A DNA stretch of 64,000 bases from Podocnemis expansa (taxonomy: Eukaryota > Chordata > Testudines > Podocnemididae), in NCBI GenBank assembly GCA_007922195.1, contig ML682059.1, forward strand, positions 10,435,118 through 10,499,117. The letters are read 5' to 3'. A program made the translations under genes and the position numbers. Numbering within the stretch: the first letter of the stretch is position 1; every line of letters begins with the position of its first letter. Of the stretch, positions 34,547 through 46,109 are shown piece by piece. The notes beneath the pieces are model-generated. The model was not told the DNA's origin and did no database searches. It saw nothing but the letters and a program-made list of their open reading frames with translations.

Positions 34547-35079
34547 CGGTGATTCCTAACTTGTTGGCTTGAGGGTCACAAATATCATTTTCACAGCCCT
34601 GAAAGGCCACCAGTCTCTGCTAGCAGGACCCCTACTGCAGCCAGATGGAAGAAGTTCAGCAAGGTTTGTCCTGTTGCTAATCTCCCATCTCCCTGGCTCC
34701 AGCAGGGACATACCATGCATCCTTGTAGCCCTGTGCATTCCACCAGGCTCCGTGGGCAGTGGCTTCCTTCTGTAGCCAGGGGAAAGAAAGATCAGTACTC
34801 CCCTCCCTCTGGCTCCAGCATGGACTTCAGCACCTATGGACCTAGGCAGTGCACTTTGCCATGCTCCTAGCTATTGCCAAGATGTGGGGAGTGCTGATCT
34901 CCCATCCACTTGGCTGCAGCAAGGAGCCTGCACTAGTCTTTTAGCCTTGTGGAAATGTGCTCTGCCTCCATTCTTAGGCAACGGCTCTCTTCTACAGGCA
35001 GCAGAAGGAATGTCTCGGTCCACTTTGAAAGTCTCCAAGTGCCACTTTTGGCTCCCAGGCCACAGGTTGGGAACCACTG
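34547..35079. mobile_element. hAT-like element with GTCTAATG duplication
   Basis: The left end CGGTGATTCCTAACTTGTTG and the right end CACAGGTTGGGAACCACTG are inverted. The exact 8-bp duplication GTCTAATG lies at 34539-34546 and 35080-35087. The interior carries imperfect direct repeats with CTCCAGCA and CTCCCATC motifs. No transposase. Confidence 0.87.
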
Positions 35080-35174
35080 GTCTAATGGTTAAAGGAAGGA
35101 ACTGAGCCAGGAGAACTGGGTTCATTTCATAGCTCTTTGAGTGATCTATACCTTTTTTTTTATCTGTAAAATGA

Positions 35175-36440
35175 AAGCAATGCTTACTGTTCTGTCTTTG
35201 AGTGGTGTCTCCATGGTGCTCCACTCCAGGGCTGCTCGCATTTCCTCCGTCTGTGATTGGAGATTTTCTAGCAGAGCTCTTAGGACTGCGCACACATCCC
35301 CAGTAGTGCACAATTGTTCTAATGGCTCTGAGGGATGTGCATGTAATCCCAACCCCTCAGTTCCTTCTCAGCCACTTCTGGTCTCAGATGGAATTTTAAC
35401 TACTCTGCAGAGCAGTTAGTTTCAAAGTTAATGTAGAGTTAGATAGGTTTAGTTAAGTTACTTTTAGTTACGTGTTACTGTTTGGTTCTTTCTGTTACAT
35501 TTGGTGGTGTAAAAAAAAAAACATCCCACTTTCAGTTTGCTGCAACGAACTGCTGTCCAGGCTTCAAGCCGTCGTGAGGGCAGCCTTGGGATTCAAAAGA
35601 TGTGCCACTTGCAAAGAGGCCATACCTGCCTCAGACGGTCATCCAGACTATATTTGGTGTCTGAGAGGCCAGAAATGTCACCACTGTAAAAATCTCTCAT
35701 CCTGATCCAGACGCGACAGAGAACTAAACGGAAGACTGTTCCTTTTGGAGGGGTCATTGAGACCTTCCACCAACCCTGGCTGCCCCTCACGGGGAGAAGT
35801 TGAACATAAGAGAAGGCCCTCTTTCTCCCCCTTGCTCACACCTGAAAAAAGGCTAGAAGAGATGAAAGTACTGCTGATGCTGGTGAAAAATCCTGTGGTG
35901 TACTTGGGCATCAATAGGAGACAATCATTAGGGATAAACCCCATCAGAGTGGACAGGAGCAGGGATGGCTCCTGGCAACAACGGTTACTCTAACTGCCAC
36001 AACTGTTGCTCTGGCACTGAAATCCATGCCAACACTAGTGGCACTGCCAGCACTGGTGTCTCTTGCCACTCACGCTGCAGTGTTTGGAGACAGGCCAGGG
36101 CTGGGGCGCAAGGCACCACCAAAGAACACGGCACAGCACCACACAGGCAGGAAGGCATGGGAGTCCCTGAGGGACAGAGTGTCAGCACCAGGGTGTCTGC
36201 AAGCAGCAGCACCATTCGAATCCCAGCAGGGAAGTACAACAGAGCAGCCCCCATTGTGACCTTCTACACTTTCTAGGAAGAGGAGAGCAAAAACCAAACA
36301 TTGTGAACATGAACAATGTTTCTCACCTCCTCTGCTGTGAGTGATGCTAGCAGTATTGAACATCAAGTCCCAAGAGCCTATCTGGCAGATCAGTCCCAGC
36401 ATCAGGAGAGAATCAGTCCTACCAACAGTCTTACCCATAC
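35175..36440 (+). mobile_element. DIRS-type retrotransposon, copy F (5' fragment)
   Basis: The left inverted-repeat-like region (35185-35390) has TCTTTGAGTGGTGTCTCCAT, GGTGCTCCACTCCAGGG and CAGTTCCTTCTCAGCC, as in the left ends of copies B and D2. A gag-like frame then encodes CATCKEAIPASDGHPDYIWC and KCHHCKNL (about 35600-35695), with a Lys/Glu-rich continuation to about 35940. Everything 3' of the gag-like region is missing. Sense orientation to RECK. Confidence 0.7.
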
Positions 36441-36564
36441 CAGCTCAGGACACACAACAAAATAAAGTGCGCACAAAAAAATTCAATAGTGCTAATATTG
36501 GTGCTCACAAAGAAATGTTTTTGCGCACACACAGAAATTGTTTGCGCACACAGTCTATGAGTAA

Positions 36565-36961
36565 TTAGAGAGAACAGTGATAGGGAGGTGGTAGAATCTC
36601 CATCTTTGGAAACATTTAAGGCAGGGGTCTCAAACTCGCAGCCTGAGGGCTGCATGTGGCCCCTAAAGTCATCTCTTGTGGGCTGCAATGACGCTATATC
36701 AATATTTGCAAAATCATTGTAAGAAAAGGTTTCAGTGATGCGGCCCCTGGGCTACCATACTAGTCCTCATGCACGGTGCAGCCTTTGGGCTAACGTACTA
36801 GTCCAAAGGGGCCCTCATGGTGATTTGAGTTTGAGACCCCTGATTTAAGGCCTGATTAGACAAAACCTTGGCTGGGATGATTTAGTGGGAGTGGTCCTGC
36901 TTTTAGCAAAGGGTTGGACTAGATGACCTCATGATGTCCCTTCCAACTCTATGATTCTATG
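36565..36961 (+). mobile_element. CR1 LINE 3' end, split by a hAT-like element
   Basis: The sequence has the CR1 tail GGTTGGACTAGATGACCTCA, then TCCCTTCCAACTCTATGATT and the terminal ATTCTATG repeat. The upstream part (GGGAGGTGGTAGAATCTCCA) is also CR1-like. The two halves are separated by the 36622-36842 element and its duplicated ATTTAAGG. CR1 is the main LINE of birds and non-avian reptiles. Confidence 0.88.
36622..36842. mobile_element. 221-bp hAT-like MITE with ATTTAAGG duplication
   Basis: The left end CAGGGGTCTCAAACTCGC and the right end GAGTTTGAGACCCCTG are almost perfect inverted repeats. The exact 8-bp duplication ATTTAAGG lies at 36614-36621 and 36843-36850. The target is CR1 sequence, so the CR1 copy is older. 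No coding capacity. Confidence 0.92.
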
Positions 36962-37463
36962 ACTAGGGGAGGTATCACTGCCAAAAGAGAAGTTGTATTG
37001 GGTATTACATTTTTTAATTCCCCCCCCCCCCCCAGTACCTAATATAACTTCTATTTCCACTTAATTGGTTATTCATAAAGATATTTAAATTTTTGCTTTC
37101 CTAAGTTGTTTGATCGTTGGTTCAGATGGACTCATCCTCTGAGTTTTGCTTGAAGTTATATTTTCAAAGTGAAATTCAGAAACTGATAGGTCTAACAAGA
37201 TTTGCACCAAACCTATCACAGAAAAATTGAGAAGAGGATTTGTGTTTGAATCTCATCTCAAGTTCATAAACTTCAAAAATAGATGTAGTTCTAGTTTCAT
37301 AATTACCCTGAAACTAAATTACCTGAAATACTTTGTTACATATGATTCCCATTACTCTATTTGCCATAGCTATTTCTAAAGCTTGTGAAAGTATATCAAG
37401 GGTTAATGTTCCCAGAATAATTTGAGTTAAATAAACCCAGTGTGAAAATGTTATTTTATGCAG
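36962..37463 (+). other. RECK intron end
   Basis: Contains a run of about 13 C at 37021 and AT-rich sequence, ending at the acceptor TTTTATGCAG. No gene or repeat recognised. Confidence 0.5.
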
Positions 37464-37656
37464 GTGTGTACCAAAGCAGCAGGTTTGCTTAACTAGTTTT
37501 GAGAAGTTTGGATGTAGCCAGTATGAATGTGTGCCAAGACAATTCAACTGTGACCAGTTACGGGATCCTGTTTGTGGTACAGATAATATGGAATATAATA
37601 ACCTATGTACTTTGTACCAGAAGGAAAAAAATATATCATACAAGGGTCCATGCCAG
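37464..37656 (+). CDS. RECK: RECK exon with Kazal module 2 (probably exon 17)
   Basis: Acceptor TTATGCAG, donor GTATGA. The first G completes the Arg codon. Translation reads CVPKQQVCLTSFEKFGCSQY, then FNCDQLRDPVCGTDNMEYNN, LCTLY and YKGPCQ. The CDQ..DPVCGTD..EY.N.C arrangement is the second Kazal-like module, around residues 690-753. The exon ends in phase 0. Several residues differ from the mammalian sequence, but all cysteines visible in the module are retained. Confidence 0.96.
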
Positions 37657-38241
37657 GTATGAAATAGTTTTTTCAGTATTTACTAGATGTTCAGTCTTTA
37701 ATGTTCCATTTTCATTTGCCATATCCAACCAGAATTTATTTCTGGTTCACAAAAAGTTTCTCATTCAAGTAATGCTTTCAAAAACTTAGTAATGGAATTT
37801 GGATGCTCAAACTAAAATAAACTAAAATTTTGTTGATATATCAGAGTGGAAATCAGAGTAATTTAATCATGATTTAAATAAGCAATCTGGAAACCTTATT
37901 AACTAATCAATTTCAGTGGTGTTTTGCATTTGTACTTTTGTTTATTTTCTTAAATGTTAATTCTCATTGGTTGGTGACCATTAAAATTTGTTGCAACTAA
38001 ACATTGATTTTACACTAACTTTTGTACTATTTTTACTAACCTGGAAGATAGGTCTATAAACATTTATTTATCATACTCTAAATTTATTAAAATTCTTAAT
38101 TTTAACTTTATTTTAGAAAATAGTGAATGATGCATTTCTTATTTACTATCTTATTTTAAATTATTTTAAAGCTTTTTTGAACATTTAAATTAAGTAAAAT
38201 ACACACAAATAGAATTTTAATTTTAAAAAAAGATAAAACTG
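37657..38241 (+). other. RECK intron, AT-rich start
   Basis: AT-rich intron sequence without a recognised gene or repeat. Confidence 0.5.
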
Positions 38242-40090
38242 CCATACATACTCACAGATAAGCCAGCTAGCACATAAGCCAACCCCCCCGAGCCCCAAAA
38301 ATAGTAAAAAATTGAATGACCTGCATATAAGCTGAGGTCCACCCGTGGCCTCAGCCACTAGCCCCCTCTCCCACCCTGTGTGCTGGCTTCCCCCAGAGTC
38401 CCCAACACCCACCTATCCCCCAAACCCCTGCCACTAATTTTCCCACTTTTCCGCAACACCCCAGCCACCCCGCCACCACTTCCACTGAAACCCCTCCCAC
38501 TGCTTTCCCAGACACCCCTGCTGCCATTTTCCCTGACACCATGTAGGCAATCAGTGCCACAGGCCAGTTGGGAGGGGGCCTCTTGCTGGTGGTACAGGGG
38601 AGTTAGCCGGTAGGGTGCCCTCCCCAGTAGCCGGAAAAATGTCTCTGGCTCAGGCCCTTGGCTGTCCGAGCGCGTTCCAAGTCTAGGGCCCCGGCCCCCA
38701 GGTGTGGGGTGGGCAAGTACACAGTCTAGGTGACAGCTCAGCTAGTCAGGAAGGAATCGACATTTCCTTTGCCAGGAAAAGGGGGGGGGGGTTGAGGAGG
38801 GAGACACAGGCCCACCCGCTCCACTGCGTCTAGGCCCAGGGCCCTGTACAGGGGCAGGTGGCCCACCCAAGGGGTCAGCGGGGCAGCCTCCAAAACACGC
38901 TGCCCCGGGAACATGGCCCATTATCCTGCCCTCCCTGGGCTACTTCCTCCAACCCCGACCCGTCCCCTGCCCTGAGTGCCTATCTCCAGCAAGGGTAGCC
39001 ATCCTCAGGGTCTCCCTCGTAAAAGGCTTGCGGGATCCCAGCAAACCCCTCTGTGTCCATTGGCAGCAGGTCCGGATACTCCACAGGCTCCTCCACAAGG
39101 GGCAACTCCTCCAAGTTCTGGGGCCCGTACGGGACCAGCGTCTCCTCCTTGGCGAAGGGTAGCTCCTCTAACTTGCAGGGCCCTGAGGTGGCTGGCAGCT
39201 TGTCCTCTACTGAGGGTAGCTTCTCTAGTCGCAGGGCTGGCAGATTGCCAGGTCTTCCACTTCCCCGCCTGCCTCTGAACAGGGAGGCTGTGGCAGGGTT
39301 CAGCGGGCTTTTGAGCGCCCACCCCAGTTGGCCGCCTCAGGGTTCTCCTCCCAGTCACTTGGCCCTGGGAGGCTGGGCGGGCCATAGCACTGGGTGCCCC
39401 TAGAGGCAGGGGCTAGCTGGCAGGTTTGGCCCTGACCTGGTCTAGCTTGCTCCCTCTGAGCTGGCACATCCTTCCCCCTTGGGAGCTCAGCCTGGGCTCT
39501 TATACCACCCCTTCCTGCTCTGGCCACACCCCTCTGCTTCTGGGTCCTAGGTCTTACCATTCTCCGGTCTGGCCAGAGAGGGTGTTTGAGGCATTCCTCC
39601 AGCTCTGGCTCTGAGGCAGGTCATAGAACCTGCGTACACACCCCTGCCACCACTTTCCCCTGACACCCCTGCTGCCCCACTGTCGCTTCCCCAAACACTC
39701 CTGTCACCCCCGATGCCCCTGCCGCTGCTTTTCCCCAACTCACCCCCTACCCCTGCTGCCACTTTCCCCTGCCTTTCAGACACCCCCCAACCCCTGGGCC
39801 CTAATACTGGCTCCCCATAGCCCATCCTCCTTCCTTACCTGGCTGCTCCAGCTGCCAGGGTCACCTCCTTCTCTAATCCCAGGCTGGGGGCAACTCCCCA
39901 ACATGGCCGTTCTGACCACATGGCGGGGCTCCAGTCCGGAGCATGCTCAGTGCATGCTAAGGGCTGGAGACTTACTGGGAAACTCCTGGGCTGGAGCTGT
40001 CTACCATATTGACCCATGTGTCAGCCGAGTGCCTGTTTTAAAGGCAATTTTCAGGCACAAAAATCTCGGTTTATACGCAAGTATATACGG
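38242..40090. mobile_element. DNA transposon with CCGTATATAC-type ends, split by an LTR
   Basis: The left end CCATACATACTCACAGATAA and the reverse complement of the right end (CCGTATATACTTGCGTATAA) are inverted repeats of about 23 bp. The interior has C-rich tandem units of the type CCCCTGCCACCACTTTCCC on both sides of the LTR at 38542-39638. No target duplication is clear and there is no transposase frame. Superfamily undetermined. Confidence 0.62.
38542..39638 (-). mobile_element. Solo LTR, antisense to RECK
   Basis: Ends are TGTAGGCAATCAG and CCTGCGTACA (TG...CA), flanked by CACCA (38537-38541) and CACCC (39639-39643), a 4/5 match. On the minus strand a TATAAGA box lies at 39498-39504 within a GC-rich promoter-like region, which sets the direction. 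The C-rich tandem sequence of the host DNA transposon continues on both sides. No internal genes remain. Confidence 0.65.
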
Positions 40091-41217
40091 TACCCTAAAT
40101 ATGCTAGAAACATAAGAAAAGAAATATCAAAACATGTTTGCATTTAGAACTAATTGATTTATTATTTGTTATCTATAGTTGATGAATTGAACCGATAGGT
40201 TTTGGTCACCTTATCCTTCAAGATTTTAGATCTCATTGATCTCTCCTCCTCACACCTATGTTGATTCATAGATTGGAAGAGGAAAACAGGCTTTCCTAGT
40301 TTTTCAACTGCCAGCTCGTTTCTTAACTTTTCATGACTGAGTCATTGAACTTAACTGTTCTCTCCCCACCTGCAGAAGAGGCTGCTGCTCTCAGATCTGG
40401 TGCCAGGTATTTAGATAGTGAATTGCAACAGTTCAATGATATGAATCACTTTAAAATTTGGCAGAAACTATTTACTACCTAGTGTTATCAGTGTATTTAA
40501 TTTAAATGATGACAATAGGTTATTAAATGTTTGGGCCTTAACCTGGGTTGTCAATTTCAAATTTGATTTGAAACACATTTGGTGTTTTAACTTATTTTTT
40601 AAAAAGATCAGATTGTTTTGTTTTGTTTTGTATTGTTTTAAATTGTGCATTTTTAGCTACCCTGTAGTAATAGTGGCCAAAATTCTGATTGCCACACGAG
40701 GTTTAAAAAAAGAACTGTATATTATGGCCTGTTCTGTCTGTCAGTTCAAAGTTTCGTAGCTTTGTGCTGACTTCTGAGCTCTGGGGGCAAATCAAAAATA
40801 TTTAGGCATGCTTGTTTATGAACACATTCTGATCATCTTAGTATCAAGGTTTGCCATATTTTTCTTATTAAGGCAAAACTACAATGATGAGTTACAGTGT
40901 CTTGGACAAAATATGATGCTTTCTGGATAAATGTATTTCATTCAAATAGAGCTCTGTCTGGACATTATTCCTCTACTGTATTTTGAATAAATTTCTCCAC
41001 CAATGTTCTGAATTTATCTTAAGTAAAATATTGTGGCCTGTTTCCTCTAGATTTCTATTAGTGACTTTTAACATATTTTGCTAGCATGAGCAGTGAAATC
41101 CCATCAACTTTTGACCCATTTCCCAGTTTTAAAACTATTATAAGGTCGTTCTGAAGTGCCTTGCCTCCTGTGTGAATAAACTATGTGTTTTGCACTTTTT
41201 TACCAACTCTTTTTCAG
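40091..41217 (+). other. RECK intron end
   Basis: AT-rich sequence with TTTTG repeats near 40616. No recognised feature before the acceptor CTCTTTTTCAG. Confidence 0.5.
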
Positions 41218-41428
41218 CCCTTCTGCAAATCAGTGGAGCCAGTATGTGGGCATAATGGTGAAACCTACAGTAATGTATGCGCTGCCTATTCTGATCGAGT
41301 GGCTGTGGACTACTATGGACATTGTCAAGCTGTAGGAGTTGTCTCGGACTACAGTTTTCAAACAGAGTGCACCTCTGTTAAATGTCCGCCTCTTTCCACT
41401 GCTGGATGTAAACCAGTTGTCCCCCCAG
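41218..41428 (+). CDS. RECK: RECK exon with Kazal module 3 (probably exon 18)
   Basis: The acceptor is CTTTTTCAG and the donor GTATAA. The exon starts in phase 0 with PFCKSVEPVCGHNGETYSNV and continues CAAYSDRVAVDYYGHCQ, the third Kazal-like module with the PVCG..G.TY..C core. A linker with CTSVKCPPLSTAGCKPVVPP follows. About residues 754-823. The exon leaves in phase 1. In vertebrate RECK the Kazal region lies on the extracellular surface close to the membrane-proximal part. Confidence 0.97.
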
Positions 41429-42501
41429 GTATAATTGTTGATGGTAATATTTAATTAAGATGTGAGCACACCCGAACATTACTCTCCTGTGCTGTCTCTG
41501 TCGATCTGTGTGTGTCTGTCTTACATGTGGCATAGAAATGTCTGCTGGACCTTTGTGTGGAGACAATTCCATTAATAATGCGATGAGTTCTTTTTCAGAG
41601 CTGTCTTCATTTCACTGAACACAGACAATGCAGGCTTTCCCAGTGTATAGCCAAGAGCAGGCTTTGACTACAAGCTAGCTGCCTGAGACTGAGCCTAGAT
41701 AAGATGTGTTCCTCCTGTGCTGCTATGCATACTACGCCCATGTTCTACAATGGTTTTTATTGGGTTTTTGTGGGAGCTTTGATGATACTTTTGACATGTA
41801 AAGCCCTAAATGACTCAAGTCCTACTTCTTTGAAGGATATTTCTTTCTTAGTGTGATCCCTTGACAGTTGTGAACAGCTGAAGTTCTTAAGTTTATAGAC
41901 TCTGAGTTAAATTGAGTTATAGACACTGAGTTAATCGTCACAAACTCAGCAACGTATTCGTCTTCCATATCCCGAATTTGTTAAGCTGTCTTGGAATAAT
42001 GTCTTTCAAATCTGTGGTCAGCCTACAACCATAGTTGGAGAAGTGTGAACTGTCCAATTCATTCCACAGAGACACTGATTGTTCACGTTAACTTGCTTAA
42101 CTATGTTTCATTGATGATGTTTGATCTCTAACAGTTTTTCACATCTCATACAGAGAACATAATACTAAAATAAATACCGCATGGGCCACTGTACTGATTG
42201 TGTTACTCAGTTCCATAGTTAATGGTTTCAGAATCCGCATTGGGTTTATTTATGGAGAAAGCTACCACTAAATTTTCAGTCTGCTGTGGCAAAACTCACA
42301 ATCCAGACAAATCCAGCTCATTGCAGCATGCGCAAAGCTGTAATTAGACCCAAAAAATCAGCATGTCATGATATACAAAATTTAAATCCTCTTCTGAATT
42401 AGAGTTCACTTTTAGTCAGTCCTTTGTATTGAAGTTATGCTTTACTTTTGTATATGTTTTGTGGTTGAAGATAAGAGTAGTTTTTCACGCTACGTACTGC
42501 A
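41429..42501 (+). other. RECK intron start
   Basis: Unassigned intron sequence with no gene and no clear transposon ends. Confidence 0.45.
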
Positions 42502-42509
42502 GATATCAC

Positions 42510-43545
42510 TGGGGTTAAAGTACCCCAGAATGCACAGGATGTACAAAAGTTCCAGGGCCAACTATTTTTAGGGACCCAGCATTCCAGCAGGGCAGGAAGA
42601 GCGGGGAGGCTTGTCAGCTGACCTGGCTCCCCTGCACATCCACAAGCTGCACTAGAAGCAGAAGCCTCAAAGCACATCCTGAAGCCGGGGGGTAGGGGGT
42701 TAGGGGTGATTCTCCCCTGCCCCAGCGCACTGCCTTGTCCCGATTTGCAGGGTGCCCAAGCCCCATTCCCATCCCACGAGGGGCCTTTCCATTTGGTGGC
42801 CAGGGCCCTGGCCTCACCCCCTTCCCCCACCTGTCTCGGTGCTAGAGTGCAACACCCCACAGGGTGGCAGGCTCCAGCCACAGGCTTGTCCCTGCTGGCC
42901 TTCAGACCCCAGGTTCTGCTGCTGCCCGGGGCCTCCCACCGGCCATCTCTCTGTCCTCTTCTGTGCTGGGGCTGGTCCGATCTTGCATCCCTGGTGCAGA
43001 TGGAGCCTTGCACCTGCCAGGGCCCCATGGGTTCAGCAGGGATTTGGGTGTGGATTTTAGGTGTGGGTATTGGGGGCTGGAGGACTATTGGCGATGCAGG
43101 GGTTAAAGTAAGGGGAAATGCCCCCAAATGCAGTTCCAGGGCCCACAAATTTGAGGGGCGAGCATTCCAGGGCTCCTAAAAATAGAAGAATCCAGCAGAA
43201 CACGTGTTCCCCCCGTCCTTGCTTTTGGCAGGTCCTATGCCCCACTGTTGTTAATCTCAATACTTTTTGTGTTATGCAGTATTTGCTGTTTTGTGACAAG
43301 AATTGGTATAGACATAAACACCATATAAAATTAGAAATATTTTTATGGAGTGATAAGGTATGCATGTAGTACTGAGAAGTGGTTGCAAATGCCTGCCTGG
43401 GCTGGGGCCCACACATGCAGGAAGGGGGCATGAATGATATAGGAAGGGGGCCTATACATGCATGAAGGAGGCCTGGACAATACAGGAGGGGGGGCCTGCC
43501 CATTAGGAGGATTTCAGGGCCCTCCATATTATACTTTAACCCCTG
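42510..43545. mobile_element. Composite hAT-like element with GGGGTTAAAGTA ends
   Basis: The left end TGGGGTTAAAGTA and the right end TACTTTAACCCCTG are inverted. Flanks GATATCAC (42502-42509) and GATATCAT (43546-43553) match at 7/8. An additional internal copy of the left terminus, CAGGGGTTAAAGTA, lies at 43097-43110 and is followed by sequence related to that after 42510. The overlapping open frames on both strands at 42435-43566 follow base composition and are not genes. Confidence 0.75.
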
Positions 43546-43771
43546 GATATCATACAGCAGTACCAAACTATTCAGAGCAGCAGTAGCAGAGAATTACATT
43601 CTTGGAACAAGGAGGAAAGTGCATTATTTCAAACACAACACAGAAGAATGATAAAATGCTATGCCGCAAGGAAAAAATTTTAGCCACCAGGCTAAAACAA
43701 TTTTAGATGTATAGAACTCTCATAAGCTGACCCCCTAGAAATTTGAGATTTAGCAAACAATCCCCTCTCAG

Positions 43772-44304
43772 TTCCAAAAGGGCAGCCGTGTTAGTCTAGT
43801 TTAGTGCAATAAGGAAGGAGTCTTGTGGCACTTAAAGACCAACAGATTTATTTATTGGGTGAGCTTTCATGGAAGAAAATCCCACTTCATCAGACACTTT
43901 GAAGATGGGGGAACTTACAGAACAAGAGGAAAAATATGTAGGGATGTGTAAGGCATGGGATCAGGTCACATTGTAACACCAAATCAAAGTATTTGTTAAG
44001 ATTTAAACACTGGGGAACAGCACACAGAGGGAGAGGAGGTCAAATCACCTGTTGTGATCAGTTCCCTCTAAGAAATACTTTAGGAAAGTTCACATGCTCA
44101 ACTATTCTTCTCTAACAAATTTATTTTATCACTTGAGCTTTCATGGGAGAAAATCCCATTTTGTCACATGCTTTGAAGTGTCTGGTGAAGTGAGGTTTTC
44201 TCCCATGAAAGCTCATGTGGTAATAAATTTGTTAGTCTTTAAGTGCCACAGGACTCGTTGTTTGTTTTACTCAACTAGACTAACATGGCTACTCCTCTGG
44301 AACA
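43772..44304. mobile_element. Two foldback short-repeat segments
   Basis: 43772 starts TTCCAAAAGGGCAGCCGTGT with the usual arm (GGTGAGCTTTCATGGAAGAA). A second, truncated copy at 44115-44304 has both arms (ACTTGAGCTTTCATGGGAGA and TCTCCCATGAAAGCTCATG) and ends GGCTACTCCTCTGGAA. The exact 11-base repeat ATTCTTCTCTA lies at 44104-44114 and 44305-44315 around the second copy. Confidence 0.7.
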
Positions 44305-44315
44305 ATTCTTCTCTA

Positions 44316-45019
44316 GCAAGCTTTGTAATTACAAGCAAGCCTACCAACTGCTAATAGTCACTAAGTTATCAGCCTTTTCACACAAGTACAGGAGCTAACA
44401 GGTTATGCATTTTTTCATACAACAAAAACCAAATACTTTAAATATGCAGAAGTAAAATTATTGTTGAAGTGTATGGCTTGTAAGGAAGGATGGCCCAATG
44501 ATTAGGATATCTAGAGTCTTAGACGAGCACTCAGTTTTCATTCCCCACTTGCCAGACTTCTTATGTGACACTGGGCAAATCACTTAGAGCCAAGATTTTA
44601 AAGGCAGTTTGGCATAGGTGTCTTAATACCTTTAAAAATTTGGGGTATATCCTTTTCCCAGCTGTGCATGCACAGTGTATCTTCCCTTGTGACTTAGCAC
44701 TGTGCTTGCATATATTTTGTACCTTTCCAGCAATGTTATACCATACTCAAGTGATTAGAAGTTAATCTTATGGATCGACACTGACAGTAGTATTTCATGC
44801 ATGAGGGACTGCGTTGTTTTTGAACTGCGGGTGTTAAACATGAAAATTGCACAGAGATTTTATAATCCAGCCACTGAGTAGAGAAGTCTGTTTTCATAAA
44901 GGGAACTTTGAGAGTTTTGTTACTGCGTGTATCATTTACATTTAATTTGACGTCCAGTTACTTTAAAGGATCTGATTTAAAACTGTGACGTGCAACCTGC
45001 TTTTATTTGTGTCATGCAG
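44316..45019 (+). other. RECK intron end
   Basis: No recognised feature before the acceptor TGTGTCATGCAG. Confidence 0.45.
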
Positions 45020-45093
45020 GAGCCTGCTGTCCATTGTGTGCTGGAATGCTGAGGGTCTTGTACGATAAAGACAAGCTGGACACTTTTGCCAAG
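45020..45093 (+). CDS. RECK: RECK exon (probably exon 19)
   Basis: A short 74-base exon. It follows GTCATGCAG and precedes GTAAAA. GA completes the Gly codon, and the product is ACCPLCAGMLRVLYDKDKLD followed by TFAK, about residues 824-848. It links the last cysteine-rich segment to the C-terminal non-Kazal region. Phase 1 in, phase 0 out. The following intron (45094-58436) is 13.3 kb and holds several DIRS copies. Confidence 0.95.
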
Positions 45094-46075
45094 GTAAAAA
45101 AACTGTTGGCATTTTCTATGTAAAATGGCTGAAGACTTTTGAGGGGTAGTTTCCAACAGTTTATTTTTAGAATATTGGAATATTACCCACCAAAAATGCC
45201 ACATCATTATGTAATAAACCAAAAAGTAAAAATTCTCCAAAACTGGTTCCTTTTTCATAATTAAGAAGCTTTTGGATTGCCTTTCAGAGCCTTTACATTT
45301 TTACAGTTTGTTTTAATCATTTAAATTTTAATTGTTTAATTAAGGTGTAAGCACTGAATTGTAATAGAACAGAAGAGAGACTGTCTTAATAAATACTGTC
45401 ATGTGCTTTGTACCATTTTACCATAGTACTGTGGTGTAATACTGCAGCCGCTTAAATCAGTTAAATTGGAGATGAAAAATACCTGTAAGAACATTGTGTC
45501 TATTCTGTACCAGTGAGGGAATTGTTCCATTATACCTTTCAGAATTTGATGTAGCGTTACTTAATATTTCGTACTACTGCCCTAGAGCTATTTTATTGTG
45601 TTAATATCTCTCTTTATAAATACCTTTACTCTGATATTTTCATCTGCTTAATTTGATCTATTTCCTCCTATTTACATCTCCTAGAAAAAAGTATCTAACT
45701 TTGATTTTGACACTCTTCTGCTACTTGGCCAATTGGCATCTATTAGTCATTGTTTAGCCAAGCTATTCCTAGTTAACCCTTCTGAACTTCCACATGGGTA
45801 AGACTTCCTCCTCCCCTCCCATTGTTCCTTTCTCTGAACCTGCAGACTGGGAATGATTTTTCCACCACTGAACATCCCTATGCAGAGTGCATAGTAGCCA
45901 CATTGTCTCACTGATCTATGATGTAATGCCATAAATAACTTTTGGGTGCTGATAGTAATGTCTGGTGAAAAAGAAAAGGGGAACATTTTTTTGTCTCTCA
46001 ATACTGTGTTCCTTGAATGTTTGCTGATGTCAAATCCATGTTAGGTGCATGTGCATCCACCTGCATGGCTTCCAG

Positions 46076-46079
<4 letters not shown>
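45094..46079 (+). other. Start of the large RECK intron
   Basis: AT-rich intron sequence up to a poly-T tract. No recognised element. Confidence 0.5.

Positions 46080-46109
<30 letters not shown>

Noticed and set aside
42435..43566. Open frames of up to 237 codons on both strands
   Set aside because: They fall almost entirely within the composite hAT-like element, have Pro/Gly-rich low-complexity translations and no recognisable domain.
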